The position numbers and the translations under genes were made by a program. The notes under the pieces are model-generated. The model was not told where the DNA came from. It saw only the letters and a list, made by a program, of their open reading frames with translations, and did no database searches. This document shows positions 6,778-13,972 of a stretch of 14,017 bases of DNA, piece by piece. This stretch comes from JAKBCQ01 sp021807585 (lineage in GTDB: Bacteria > Planctomycetota > Planctomycetia > Isosphaerales > Isosphaeraceae). The first letter of the stretch is position 1. Every line of letters begins with the position of its first letter. The stretch is from positions 1 through 14,017 of the forward strand of contig DAHWFG010000436.1 of the NCBI GenBank assembly GCA_027325115.1, in the 5' to 3' direction.

Positions 6778-7950
6778 GTGCCGATAAACCTGATTTATCT
6801 CGATCATCACGCGACGACTCCCGTCGACCCGCGTGTTTTCGCGGCGTCGACCCCGTATTTTTTGGAGGATTTCGGCAATCCGTCGAGTCTATCGCACGAG
6901 TTCGGCAGGCGCGCGCGCGACGCGGTTGAACGCTCGCGGAATGCGGTCGCCCAACTCGTCAACGCCGCCGACCCCCGCGATATCGTCTTCACGTCGGGAG
7001 CGACCGAGGCGTGCAACCTGGCGATCAAGGGGATTCTCGCCGCCGGTCAACAAAAAATCGAACATGTAATTACATCAATGATTGAACATCGCGCGGTGCT
7101 CGAACCGATTGAACGGCTTGCGCGTGAGGGGGTTCGCGCGACGTTTCTGAAGCCCGATGCGTGGGGGATGATCGATCCCGGGGATATCGAGGAGGCGATC
7201 GACGATCGGCCGACGCTTGTCGCGATCATGGCGGCGAACAACGAGATCGGCGTGTTACCGGCGATCGAACGGATCGGTCGGATCTGTCGATCGCGGGGAG
7301 CGTTGTTTTTTGTCGACGCGGCTCAAGCCGCGGGGAAGATCGCGCTGGATGTCCAGGCGTGCGCGATCGATCTGCTTGCGCTCTCGGCGCATAAGTTTTA
7401 CGCTCCCAAGGGGATCGGTGCGCTTTACGCGCGTCGCGAGGCGCGTCGGCGGATGCGGCCGATGTTGGACGGAGGCGGGCAGGAGGGGGGCTTGCGGGCG
7501 GGGACGGTCGCGGTACCGCTGGTGGTGGGGATGGGTGCGGCGGCGGCGATCGCGAGCCAAGAAATGGCCGAGGAATCGGCTCGGATTCGGAGTCTTCGCG
7601 ATCGACTTGAAGCGGGTCTTGCCGAACGGATCCCCGATCTGAAGCGTAACGGTCATCAAACCGAACGGCTCGCGGGGAATTTGAGCGTGAGCTTTCCCGG
7701 CGTCGACGGCGATGCGCTTTTGCTCGCTTTAAGGACGATCGCCGTGAGTTCGGGGGCGGCGTGCCATACGGCGGATCCCAGGCCAAGCCATGTGCTTCGG
7801 GCGATCGGCCTCGACGACGACCTCGCCCGCGCGACGCTTCGTTTCGGGATCGGTCGATTTAACACGCAAGAAGATATCGATTGCGCGATCGAAGAGGTCG
7901 CTCGCGTCGTCTTGGAATTAAGGCGAAGGAAGGGGATCGGCCGAAGTTGA
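6778..7950 (+). CDS. Cysteine desulfurase, NifS/IscS type
   Basis: This 390-residue PLP enzyme should convert cysteine to alanine and pass a persulfide to Fe-S cluster assembly or other thio-acceptors. Visible landmarks are YLDHHATTPVDPRV at the N-terminus, GATEACNLAIKG (74-85), the PLP-stacking H104 in SMIEHRAVLE, NNEIGVLP (154-161), the cofactor-binding DAAQAAGK (180-187), the PLP-binding K206 in LSAHKFYAPKGIG, and the catalytic loop SSGAACHTADPRPSHVL with C329. The loop and overall length fit group I NifS/IscS rather than SufS. The GTG at 6778 gives an N-terminus of family length; only a weak GAAGAAA lies upstream. An IscA-type carrier follows 213 bases downstream on the same strand but has its own promoter. 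No IscU scaffold is nearby, so a housekeeping role with unlinked partners is likely. Confidence 0.9.
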   Translation: MPINLIYLDHHATTPVDPRVFAASTPYFLEDFGNPSSLSHEFGRRARDAVERSRNAVAQLVNAADPRDIVFTSGATEACNLAIKGILAAGQQKIEHVITSMIEHRAVLEPIERLAREGVRATFLKPDAWGMIDPGDIEEAIDDRPTLVAIMAANNEIGVLPAIERIGRICRSRGALFFVDAAQAAGKIALDVQACAIDLLALSAHKFYAPKGIGALYARREARRRMRPMLDGGGQEGGLRAGTVAVPLVVGMGAAAAIASQEMAEESARIRSLRDRLEAGLAERIPDLKRNGHQTERLAGNLSVSFPGVDGDALLLALRTIAVSSGAACHTADPRPSHVLRAIGLDDDLARATLRFGIGRFNTQEDIDCAIEEVARVVLELRRRKGIGRS

Positions 7951-8079
7951 AGTTGTTGTGATTGAAGGGAATGAGTGGGCGAAGCGATTGGAACCGAGGG
8001 TTAGGCGGATTGCGCCGGGATGCGAGGTCGAATGATGCACGGCGGGCCGGCGGCGGGATGAGGGCGAAATCGAAAGCGT

Positions 8080-8108
8080 TTGATAACGCCGTCCTCTCAC
8101 GCTATGAT
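8080..8108 (+). promoter_or_regulatory. Sigma70-like promoter for the IscA-type gene
   Basis: TTGATA (8080-8085) and TATGAT (8103-8108) are separated by exactly 17 bases, each hexamer one mismatch from consensus. Transcription would start near 8115, leaving a leader of about 50 bases before the ATG at 8164. This is the best promoter match I find in the window. Confidence 0.65.
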
Positions 8109-8163
8109 AATGAGTAAGTGATCGATCCTGGGACGTCCGGGACTTACACAAGGAGTCGACTGA

Positions 8164-8493
8164 ATGAGTGTGACACTGAGCGAAAAAGCCGCGACCGTCG
8201 TCAAGCGGATCATTACCGATCAAAACATGCCCGCCGAGACCGTGTTGCGTATCGGCGTGCAGGGGGGCGGTTGCAGCGGGTTCTCGTACAGCCTGGGCTG
8301 GGACACGGCGACGAGCGAACGCGACCGGGTGGCCGATTTCCACGGGGTTAAGCTTGCCATCGACAAGAAGTTTGATCCTTATCTTGAGGGAACGGTCATC
8401 GATTATTACGACGGTCTTGAGAAGCAAGGGTTTGTTTTCAACAATCCGAACGTCGTCAAATCGTGCGGGTGCGGCAGTTCGTTCCAGGTTTAA
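8164..8493 (+). CDS. iscA: A-type Fe-S cluster carrier (IscA/ErpA/HesB family)
   Basis: This protein of 109 residues has the full length of the HesB/IscA family and its three invariant cysteines: C37 in GGGCSGFSY, and C101 and C103 in the C-terminal SCGCGSSF. The line VVKRIITDQNMPAETVLRIG and the strand LAIDKKFDPYLEGTVIDYYD are also typical. It would accept a [4Fe-4S] or [2Fe-2S] cluster and deliver it to apo-proteins in the cytosol. AAGGAG at 8150-8155, eight bases before the ATG, marks the start. The neighbouring cysteine desulfurase is the natural sulfur source. IscA, ErpA and SufA cannot be told apart from the sequence alone; I use iscA in the broad sense. Confidence 0.9.
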   Translation: MSVTLSEKAATVVKRIITDQNMPAETVLRIGVQGGGCSGFSYSLGWDTATSERDRVADFHGVKLAIDKKFDPYLEGTVIDYYDGLEKQGFVFNNPNVVKSCGCGSSFQV

Positions 8494-8557
8494 GCGGCGC
8501 TTTTCCGCGGCGGCGACCGTCCTGGAAGAATCAAGCCGGCTCTCGGCAAAAAACGAA

Positions 8558-8588
8558 GGGGGCGACGCCGAAACGGCGGATCGCCCCC
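8558..8588 (-). terminator. Intrinsic terminator of the dehydrogenase gene
   Basis: GGGGGCGA (8558-8565) pairs with TCGCCCCC (8581-8588), and CGCCG (8566-8570) with CGGCG (8574-8578) around an AAA loop, leaving a two-base bulge. Read on the minus strand, the hairpin starts eight bases after the stop of the dehydrogenase gene and is followed by TTCGTTTTTT, a classic rho-independent terminator. On the plus strand there is no T-run, so it may only slow transcription coming from the IscA-type gene. Confidence 0.8.
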
Positions 8589-8596
8589 GCGCGGTT

Positions 8597-9580
8597 TCAC
8601 CATGTCCATCCGGATGAGATGTCTCGATTGACGATGCAATCGATCGGCATCCGACCCATGTAAAGCTCGGCGACACATTCGGCGGCCTTTTGCGCCATGT
8701 CGGCGAGAGCCTGTTCGTCGATTCCCGCGACATGCGCCGTGATCACCACGTTGGGAAGTTGAATCAACGGGTCGTTGAAATCGGGGGGTTCGGGATCGAG
8801 AACGTCGAGCCCCGCGCCGTCGAGTTTGCCCGATTGGAGGGCCTCGTAGAGCGCCTTTTGATCGACAAGCCCTCCCCGCGCCGTATTGATTAAGATCGCC
8901 CGCGGCCGCATGCGGGTAAGGCGTTCGGCGTTGATCATTCGCGATGTTTCAGGAGTCATCGGAGCGTGCAGGCTGACGACGTCGGCGCGCTCGATCAACT
9001 CGTCGAGATCGACGCGCTCGACGCCAAGTCGCTTGAACAAGTCAACATCAGAAAATGGATCGCACGCGATCACGGGCATGCCGAACGCGTTCGCGCGCGA
9101 CACCATCGCCGAGCCGATCCGGCCGAAGCCGATCAAACCCAGCACTTTTCCGCGGAGCGGCAGGACGACGGTCCGATCCCACACGCCTGTGCGGAGGGCT
9201 CGATCTTTGAGCGCGACCCTGCGGGTGATCGAAAGCAGGAGCGCGAACGCGTGTTCGGCGACGCTATCGTGATTCGCTCCGGGAGTGATCGCGACCAGAA
9301 CCTTGCGTACCGAAGCCGCGGCGACGTCGATCGCATCATATCCCACCCCGACCCGCGCCACGACGCGAAGATGAGGCGCCGCGTCGAGGATCGAAGGCGA
9401 AATCACCTCGCTCCCCGCGATCAACGCCGAGGCTTGCGGAAGCCACTCGCGCATCTCGGCGTCGTCGAGTAAATGATCACCGGGCGGATCGAGACAATCA
9501 AACCCCGCGGAGGTGAGAATCTCGCGGAATCGCCCGTCGCACCCGCGAATCGCACCGGCGCCAATCAATACATTCGGCAT
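8597..9580 (-). CDS. D-isomer 2-hydroxyacid dehydrogenase, short SerA-like (phosphoglycerate dehydrogenase)
   Basis: The 327-residue protein is an NAD-dependent D-2-hydroxyacid dehydrogenase. The Rossmann motif is GLIGFGRIG (glycines at 151, 153 and 156) with D174 at the end of the second strand, the NAD-preferring position. The catalytic triad is R235 in NTARGGLVD, E264 in DVLDPEPP and H283 in TAHVAG. The substrate-side motif RVGVGYDAIDVAAA (76-89) is the one found in phosphoglycerate dehydrogenases, which would place it in serine synthesis. It lacks the C-terminal ACT regulatory domain of classical SerA, and many short enzymes of this family act on other 2-oxoacids, so the substrate is open. 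Its ATG has no strong Shine-Dalgarno. It is a single-gene unit with its own terminator. Confidence 0.85.
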   Translation of the reverse strand: MPNVLIGAGAIRGCDGRFREILTSAGFDCLDPPGDHLLDDAEMREWLPQASALIAGSEVISPSILDAAPHLRVVARVGVGYDAIDVAAASVRKVLVAITPGANHDSVAEHAFALLLSITRRVALKDRALRTGVWDRTVVLPLRGKVLGLIGFGRIGSAMVSRANAFGMPVIACDPFSDVDLFKRLGVERVDLDELIERADVVSLHAPMTPETSRMINAERLTRMRPRAILINTARGGLVDQKALYEALQSGKLDGAGLDVLDPEPPDFNDPLIQLPNVVITAHVAGIDEQALADMAQKAAECVAELYMGRMPIDCIVNRDISSGWTW

Positions 9581-9893
9581 TTTATTACCATATCATTGCG
9601 TTGTTATCGATCTCGTCGTGTGAACCAAGACGATAATTTATCCGAAAGCCGCGGCGAAAGCGCCTGACTTAAGCGGCGATTTTGACGCGTGAACGATCGC
9701 GATGCGGGTCGATCACCGCGGGCCGAGTTGTCGCCTCGGCGTGCGGCGAGCGATTCCGGCCGACACGATCGGACGAGCCGCGCCGATTCGCGTTGATTTC
9801 CCGCCGCGAAGGCTTGAAAACCGAACCGACCGACGTCATCCTCAACTGTCGATTCGCGACGATTATTTCTCATGATTTCCATACAATATTGTT
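9581..9893. other. Divergent intergenic region upstream of the ubiquitin-like operon
   Basis: The 313 bases separate the minus-strand dehydrogenase from the plus-strand ubiquitin-like gene and must contain promoters for both. Frames here have no recognisable product. The right end turns AT-rich; TACAAT (about 9881-9886) resembles a -10 box but lies only a few bases before the ATG, so it would give a nearly leaderless transcript, and no good -35 box stands at the right distance. I see no clear operator. Confidence 0.35.
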
Positions 9894-10208
9894 ATGAATA
9901 CAATTACAATTGAAGTTTGGGATGCGACCGGGAATAAGAAGCAGCTCGTCGAGCTTCCCGCCGACGCTCCCGTGAACCGCGTCGTCGCGGTGTTGATCGA
10001 GCGGATGAAGCTGCCGCGGCACAGCCCTGACGGTCAGTTGATGAGCTATAAATTTCATCACAAGGCGAGCGGAAAACAACTGCTCGACGATCAATCGCTC
10101 TTCTCCGCCGACGTCAAAAACGGCGATATCCTTCGCCTTCAACCCGAAATCACCGCGGGCTCGCGGCGATCCGTGCGAGGCTTTATTAAACCATATATAA
10201 TTCTTTAG
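9894..10208 (+). CDS. YukD/EsaB-type ubiquitin-like beta-grasp protein
   Basis: The protein of 104 residues has a ubiquitin-like layout: paired N-terminal strands (NTITIEVWDATGNKKQLVELP), the central helix PVNRVVAVLIERMKLP, then YKFHHKASGKQLLDDQSLF and the C-terminal strand DVKNGDILRLQPEITAG. This most resembles YukD/EsaB, known both from type VII secretion loci and from bacterial ubiquitin-like operons. After G89 a basic-hydrophobic tail of 15 residues follows (SRRSVRGFIKPYIIL), so the protein has no free GG end. A tail-trimming step would be needed before activation by the E1 enzyme encoded 81 bases downstream. A JAB peptidase and an FHA membrane protein follow on the same strand; no type VII secretion ATPase or WXG100 protein is seen, which favours the conjugation role. 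The ATG has no Shine-Dalgarno. Confidence 0.8.
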   Translation: MNTITIEVWDATGNKKQLVELPADAPVNRVVAVLIERMKLPRHSPDGQLMSYKFHHKASGKQLLDDQSLFSADVKNGDILRLQPEITAGSRRSVRGFIKPYIIL

Positions 10209-10289
10209 AACAATCACGTAATCATGTAAATGTTCGCTTGCTTTTTACGTCGTCGACGCGGGCGAACGCGACCGCGGGGGGTCGAAGCG

Positions 10290-11471
10290 ATGGCCGAACT
10301 GATCCGGATCGAGCCCGAAGCCGCCGACGATCGATTTTCGCGTTTTGATTTGATCGGCTGGTGGGATCGCAAGCGGCTCGCCGAAGCGAAGATTCTCCTG
10401 ATCGGCGTCGGCGCTCTGGGTAACGAGATCCTCAAGAATCTGGCTCTTCTTGGTGTCGGCGGAGTGTTCGCGGCCGATCTTGATCGGATCGAGCTTTCGA
10501 ACTTATCGCGGTCGGTGTTGTTTCGCGAAAGCGATATCGGCAGGGGGAAGGCCGAGGTCGCGGCCGAGCGCGCCCGCGACATTTATCCCGCGATGCGCGT
10601 TCAGCCGTTTCAGGGGAACATCGTTTACGACCTCGGTCTCGGCGTGTTTCGCTGGGCCGACGTGATCCTGGGGGGGCTTGATAATCGCGAGGCGCGGGTT
10701 TCGATCAATCGCTCGGCGGCGCGTGTCGGCAAGATCTGGATCGACGGAGCGATCGAGCGATTAAGCGGCGTGGCGCGCGTTTTCGACCCCGCGGTCGGAC
10801 CATGTTATGAATGCACGATGGGAGAGAACGACTGGAAGATGCTCGAAGCGAGGCGGAGCTGCGCCCTCCTTTCGCGCAGCGAGATCGAGCTCGGCAAGGT
10901 TCCGACGACTCCCACAACGTCTTCGGTGATCGCCGGCATCCAAACGCAAGAGGCCGTGAAACTCTTGCACGGTCTCGATCTGTTATCGGGCCGAGGGTTC
11001 GTTTTCGATGGAGTTCATCATCAAAGTTATACCGTCGAGTACACCCGTAAAGACGATTGTCCCTCGCACGACGCGTTCGAGCCGATCGACATTCTCGATT
11101 GGTCGATCGCCGCGACGAAAGCCGGCGACCTGCTCGAGCGAGTCCGCGGCGATCTGGGATCGGACGCGGTGATCGAAACCAACCAGGATCTGCTCGATTC
11201 GCTTTACTGCGCGGCGTGCGATCGGCGCGAGACGAGCCGTGAATCGTTGGGGAGGGTTCACGAATCGGCGGCGCGGTGCCCGGTTTGCGGCGGCGATCGA
11301 ATACCCAAATTTTATCATACGATTTCGGTTAACGATCGTGATCTCTTAGATGTAACTCTCGGCTCGCTGGGCGTTCCCGCTTGGGAGATTTTAACGGGCC
11401 GGTCGCGAGCGAATCAGCGCTTTTACGAATTTCGGGGCGATCGAACCGCGACGCTGGGATCGCTCGCGTGA
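10290..11471 (+). CDS. E1/ThiF-type ubiquitin-like-protein activating enzyme with extra zinc-ribbon tail
   Basis: The enzyme (393 residues from the ATG at 10290) would adenylate the C-terminus of the ubiquitin-like protein. The nucleotide site is visible: ILLIGVGALGNEIL (glycines 39, 41, 44), the acidic strand end DLDRIELSNLSR (63-74) and K87. A structural zinc site of the ThiF/MoeB kind is formed by C172-C175 and C257-H260, with His in place of the last Cys. C191 in RRSCALL lies where ThiF has its active cysteine, before PTTPTTSSVIAGIQTQEAVK, the usual crossover helix. Beyond the normal end there is a second CxxC pair of sites (C307/C310, C330/C333), a zinc-ribbon-like addition. The frame opens 20 codons earlier (10230), but those residues are arginine-rich and unlike the family, while a GGGGGG run precedes the ATG at 10290. 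It sits between the ubiquitin-like gene and the JAB gene. Confidence 0.85.
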   Translation: MAELIRIEPEAADDRFSRFDLIGWWDRKRLAEAKILLIGVGALGNEILKNLALLGVGGVFAADLDRIELSNLSRSVLFRESDIGRGKAEVAAERARDIYPAMRVQPFQGNIVYDLGLGVFRWADVILGGLDNREARVSINRSAARVGKIWIDGAIERLSGVARVFDPAVGPCYECTMGENDWKMLEARRSCALLSRSEIELGKVPTTPTTSSVIAGIQTQEAVKLLHGLDLLSGRGFVFDGVHHQSYTVEYTRKDDCPSHDAFEPIDILDWSIAATKAGDLLERVRGDLGSDAVIETNQDLLDSLYCAACDRRETSRESLGRVHESAARCPVCGGDRIPKFYHTISVNDRDLLDVTLGSLGVPAWEILTGRSRANQRFYEFRGDRTATLGSLA

Positions 11472-11564
11472 GATACCGACGACCGAGTGAACGAGCATGA
11501 GACTGAACATGAATAATCGTGATGATAAGATGACGCTTTGCGACGACTCGCGGAGAAGGCTTGC

Positions 11565-12692
11565 ATGGTGAAGAAAGCCGTGAAGGAAAAGCCCGTTCCG
11601 GTCGACGCCCCCGACGTGAGGAAATTGGGGTCGGTCGATTTGCCGTCGGCGCCGTTTCCGGGGGGCCGCGACCAGGCGTTTCGGATCTTCCTCGACTCTC
11701 GGGTTCATCAAGCGATCGACAAACACGCGAACGCCGATTCAACCGTCGAGATCTGCGGGGTTTTGGTGGGAAAGCTCGGCCGCGACGATTCGGGGCCGTT
11801 CGTCGCGATCACCGAATCGATCGAGGGGGACGCCGCCGCGAGCAAGTTCGCCGAGGTCACGTTCACACATGAAACTTGGTCGAAGATCAACGCCGAAATG
11901 GATTCGAAGTACTCGAACCTGGCGATCGTCGGGTGGTATCATACGCATCCCGATTTCGGAATTTTCTTGTCGGATCGCGATCGCTTTATCCAGGAGAACT
12001 TCTTTTCGGGGCCGGGGCAAGTCGCGTATGTCGTCGACCCGATCCGCAAGGTCGAGGGGTTTTTCGCGTGGAGCGAGGGGAAGCCGACGATCGTCCCGCA
12101 TTATTGGGTGGGGAATCGCCTGTGCGACGCTCCGCCTTCGGCCGATGTTCGCGAACATCGAGCGGGATCAGACGTGTCGAATCGATCGACAGCAGATCGC
12201 CGCGAAATCCTGCCGATCAAGCCGGTCGATTCGAGCGCGACACGGCTGACGATCTGTCTTTTGTGTCTTTTGGCGGGCTATTTGATTTCAAGCCTGCGGA
12301 TCTTGTGGGATGATTGGGACCGCAAGCGGCTGATTGAAGGCGTGGTTGCGCACTACGGTCTTTGGAAGGGGATGAGGCCCGAGCTCAAGGGGGATCTGGA
12401 ACAGCTCAAAGCCGATCTTGTCGCGGTGGGCGAGGGAATCGAAGGGCTTACGGCCGATTCGAAATCGGGCCGAACGAAGGACGGATTCGACATGAAACAG
12501 AAGACCGAACGGAGGCTGAAAGCGACGATCGAACGGCTCGATAAGATCGCCGAAACGTACGCTCTTAGCCCCGAGGAGACGATCGCGATTGAGAAGTTGA
12601 TTCGCCAAAAGTTGATCGAGCTCAAAGGGCTGGGAGACGACCGTCCGACGCTCGAATCTCGACCCGAAGCCGAGCGGCGAAAATCGCCGTGA
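11565..12692 (+). CDS. Membrane-anchored JAB/JAMM metalloprotease (deubiquitinase-like)
   Basis: This protein of 375 residues begins with a JAB/MPN domain (about 40-185) that has a complete JAMM zinc site: E62 in TVEICGVLVG, then HTHPDFGIFLSDRD with H126, H128, S136 and D139 in exact H-x-H-x7-S-x-x-D spacing. Such enzymes cut after the C-terminal glycine of ubiquitin-like proteins, either to mature them or to remove them from targets. A linker leads to one membrane helix (about 228-247, RLTICLLCLLAGYLISSLRI) and a charged, mostly helical C-terminal part that could form coiled coils (LEQLKADLVAVGEGIEGL; RRLKATIERLDKIAETY). The start is the ATG at 11565, with GGAGAAGG five bases upstream; a TTG frame extension to 11538 is less likely. 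It follows the E1 gene by 93 bases and suits the same pathway. Confidence 0.88.
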   Translation: MVKKAVKEKPVPVDAPDVRKLGSVDLPSAPFPGGRDQAFRIFLDSRVHQAIDKHANADSTVEICGVLVGKLGRDDSGPFVAITESIEGDAAASKFAEVTFTHETWSKINAEMDSKYSNLAIVGWYHTHPDFGIFLSDRDRFIQENFFSGPGQVAYVVDPIRKVEGFFAWSEGKPTIVPHYWVGNRLCDAPPSADVREHRAGSDVSNRSTADRREILPIKPVDSSATRLTICLLCLLAGYLISSLRILWDDWDRKRLIEGVVAHYGLWKGMRPELKGDLEQLKADLVAVGEGIEGLTADSKSGRTKDGFDMKQKTERRLKATIERLDKIAETYALSPEETIAIEKLIRQKLIELKGLGDDRPTLESRPEAERRKSP

Positions 12693-12696
12693 TCCG

Positions 12697-12708
12697 ACGA
12701 CGCGTCGT
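12697..12708. promoter_or_regulatory. Perfect 12-base palindrome in the gap before the FHA gene
   Basis: ACGACGCGTCGT is its own reverse complement and sits five bases after the JAB stop codon, inside the only sizeable gap before the FHA gene. It might be a protein-binding site or part of a weak stem. An AT-rich stretch and a strong purine-rich ribosome binding site follow. GC-rich palindromes are common in this genome, so the functional claim is weak. Confidence 0.25.
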
Positions 12709-12790
12709 TTCGTATGCGGATCGGAAGATATTCATTGTTCTTAATTGATTATTCTTTCTTATTTAGAGATAGAGCGGAAGGAAGCGGGGG

Positions 12791-13864
12791 ATGTCGTTAT
12801 CGCGCGAGCCGATGCGGTTGACCGATCGAGATTTGTTCGCTCCCCAGGTCGATCAATATATCGAAGAGCAGGCGTTGCTTCGCCGCGCCGATCTCGATTT
12901 TGAACCGCGCCCTTTGTGGAAGGCGGTTTTATTCTCTAGCTATTTTTATTTAAGCATTTCTTGTGGATTCGGCGCGTTTTGCGCGTGGCTTTTGCTCGAT
13001 CCGTTTTTTATCGACGGGCCGAACCCTCAGGGATCGAACGCTCTCGTGGCGTTTTTGATGTTTCCGACGGTGGTGGGGTTGATTGGTTTTTTCCTGGGGG
13101 CGGTCGAGGGAATCATGTGCCGCAATCTTTTGCGCGCCTCGATTTCGGCCGTGGCGGGATTGGCGATCGGCTTTGTGGGGGGGGCCGTGGCGTTGATTCC
13201 CGCGGGCTTACTTTTCGCGATCACAAAGATGATTGTTGAATCGATGCAACCGAAAGTGGGTAGGCACGGCATGCCGATGGGATTCGCGTTGTTCGTTCTC
13301 ATCGTCGGTCGCGCGCTCGCTTGGTCGATCGCGTCGATCCCCGCGGGGATCGGCCAGGGGATCGCGATCCGCGAAAGCAAGGTACTCGTCAACGGGCTTC
13401 TGGGAGCGGTTTTGGGGGGCTTTTTGGGCGGGTTGATGTTCGACCCGATCGCGATCGCGTTCACGACTCCCGACGGGCGCGCCTCGATCAGCAGATTGAT
13501 CGGGTTTGTGATCATCGGAATGATGGTGGGGTTATTCGTCGGGGTCGTCGAGCAAATGGCCAAAACCGCGTGGCTTTTGATGAAGGCGGGACCGCTAGCG
13601 GGCAAACAATTTATCATTTATAAAAATCCAACGGTGTTGGGAAGCTCACCCAAAGCCGATATTTATTTGTTTAAAGACGACGCGATCGAGCCGCGTCACG
13701 CGCTGATTCACGATCTGGGGGGGCGGTTTCAGATCGAGGATTGCAATTCGGCGGACGGTACTTATGTGAACGGTTATCCGATCAAAACGCATGTGCTGCG
13801 GCAAGGCGATCAGATCGTTCTCGGCAAGACGGTTCTCGAATTCGCGGTTAAGGATCGAGGTTGA
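12791..13864 (+). CDS. Multi-pass membrane protein with C-terminal FHA domain
   Basis: The 357-residue protein has a charged N-terminal tail of about 45 residues, around six hydrophobic, glycine-rich segments between about 45 and 255 (for example LVAFLMFPTVVGLIGFFLGA, LLGAVLGGFLGGLMFDPIAI and IGFVIIGMMVGLFVGVVEQ), then an FHA domain from about 268. The FHA signature is LGSSPKADIYL, IEPRHALIHD (H303) and SADGTYVNG (N327, G328). Canonical FHA domains use an Arg after the first Gly and a Ser three residues before the His to hold phosphothreonine; here they are Ser285 and Glu300. Such variants may bind ligands in another way. The ATG at 12791 follows a GGAAGGAAGCGGGGG ribosome binding site. The gene lies 98 bases after the JAB gene and before a zinc-ribbon gene, all plus-strand, suggesting a membrane hub for the ubiquitin-like pathway. 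Confidence 0.85.
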   Translation: MSLSREPMRLTDRDLFAPQVDQYIEEQALLRRADLDFEPRPLWKAVLFSSYFYLSISCGFGAFCAWLLLDPFFIDGPNPQGSNALVAFLMFPTVVGLIGFFLGAVEGIMCRNLLRASISAVAGLAIGFVGGAVALIPAGLLFAITKMIVESMQPKVGRHGMPMGFALFVLIVGRALAWSIASIPAGIGQGIAIRESKVLVNGLLGAVLGGFLGGLMFDPIAIAFTTPDGRASISRLIGFVIIGMMVGLFVGVVEQMAKTAWLLMKAGPLAGKQFIIYKNPTVLGSSPKADIYLFKDDAIEPRHALIHDLGGRFQIEDCNSADGTYVNGYPIKTHVLRQGDQIVLGKTVLEFAVKDRG

Positions 13865-13972
13865 AGGTGAACGGCGAAGATTGATCAAGCGGCGTTTCTC
13901 GGTTGGTTCGACCGGGCTCGGTACGATTCGATTGTGATGAAATCGGGACGACGGGGGAGGGGGAACGATTCG

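Noticed and set aside
7226..7786. Long minus-strand frame of 186 codons opposite the cysteine desulfurase
   Set aside because: It is an arginine- and proline-rich shadow caused by high GC; the plus-strand enzyme shows all family motifs.
9894..10208. EsaB/YukD as part of a type VII secretion locus
   Set aside because: No WXG100 protein or FtsK-like ATPase is present in the window; an E1 and a JAB gene follow instead.
10290..11471. ThiF or MoeB role in thiamine or molybdopterin synthesis
   Set aside because: No thiS, thiG, moaD or moaE is near, and the gene sits between a YukD-like protein and a JAB protease, which fits a ubiquitin-like pathway better.
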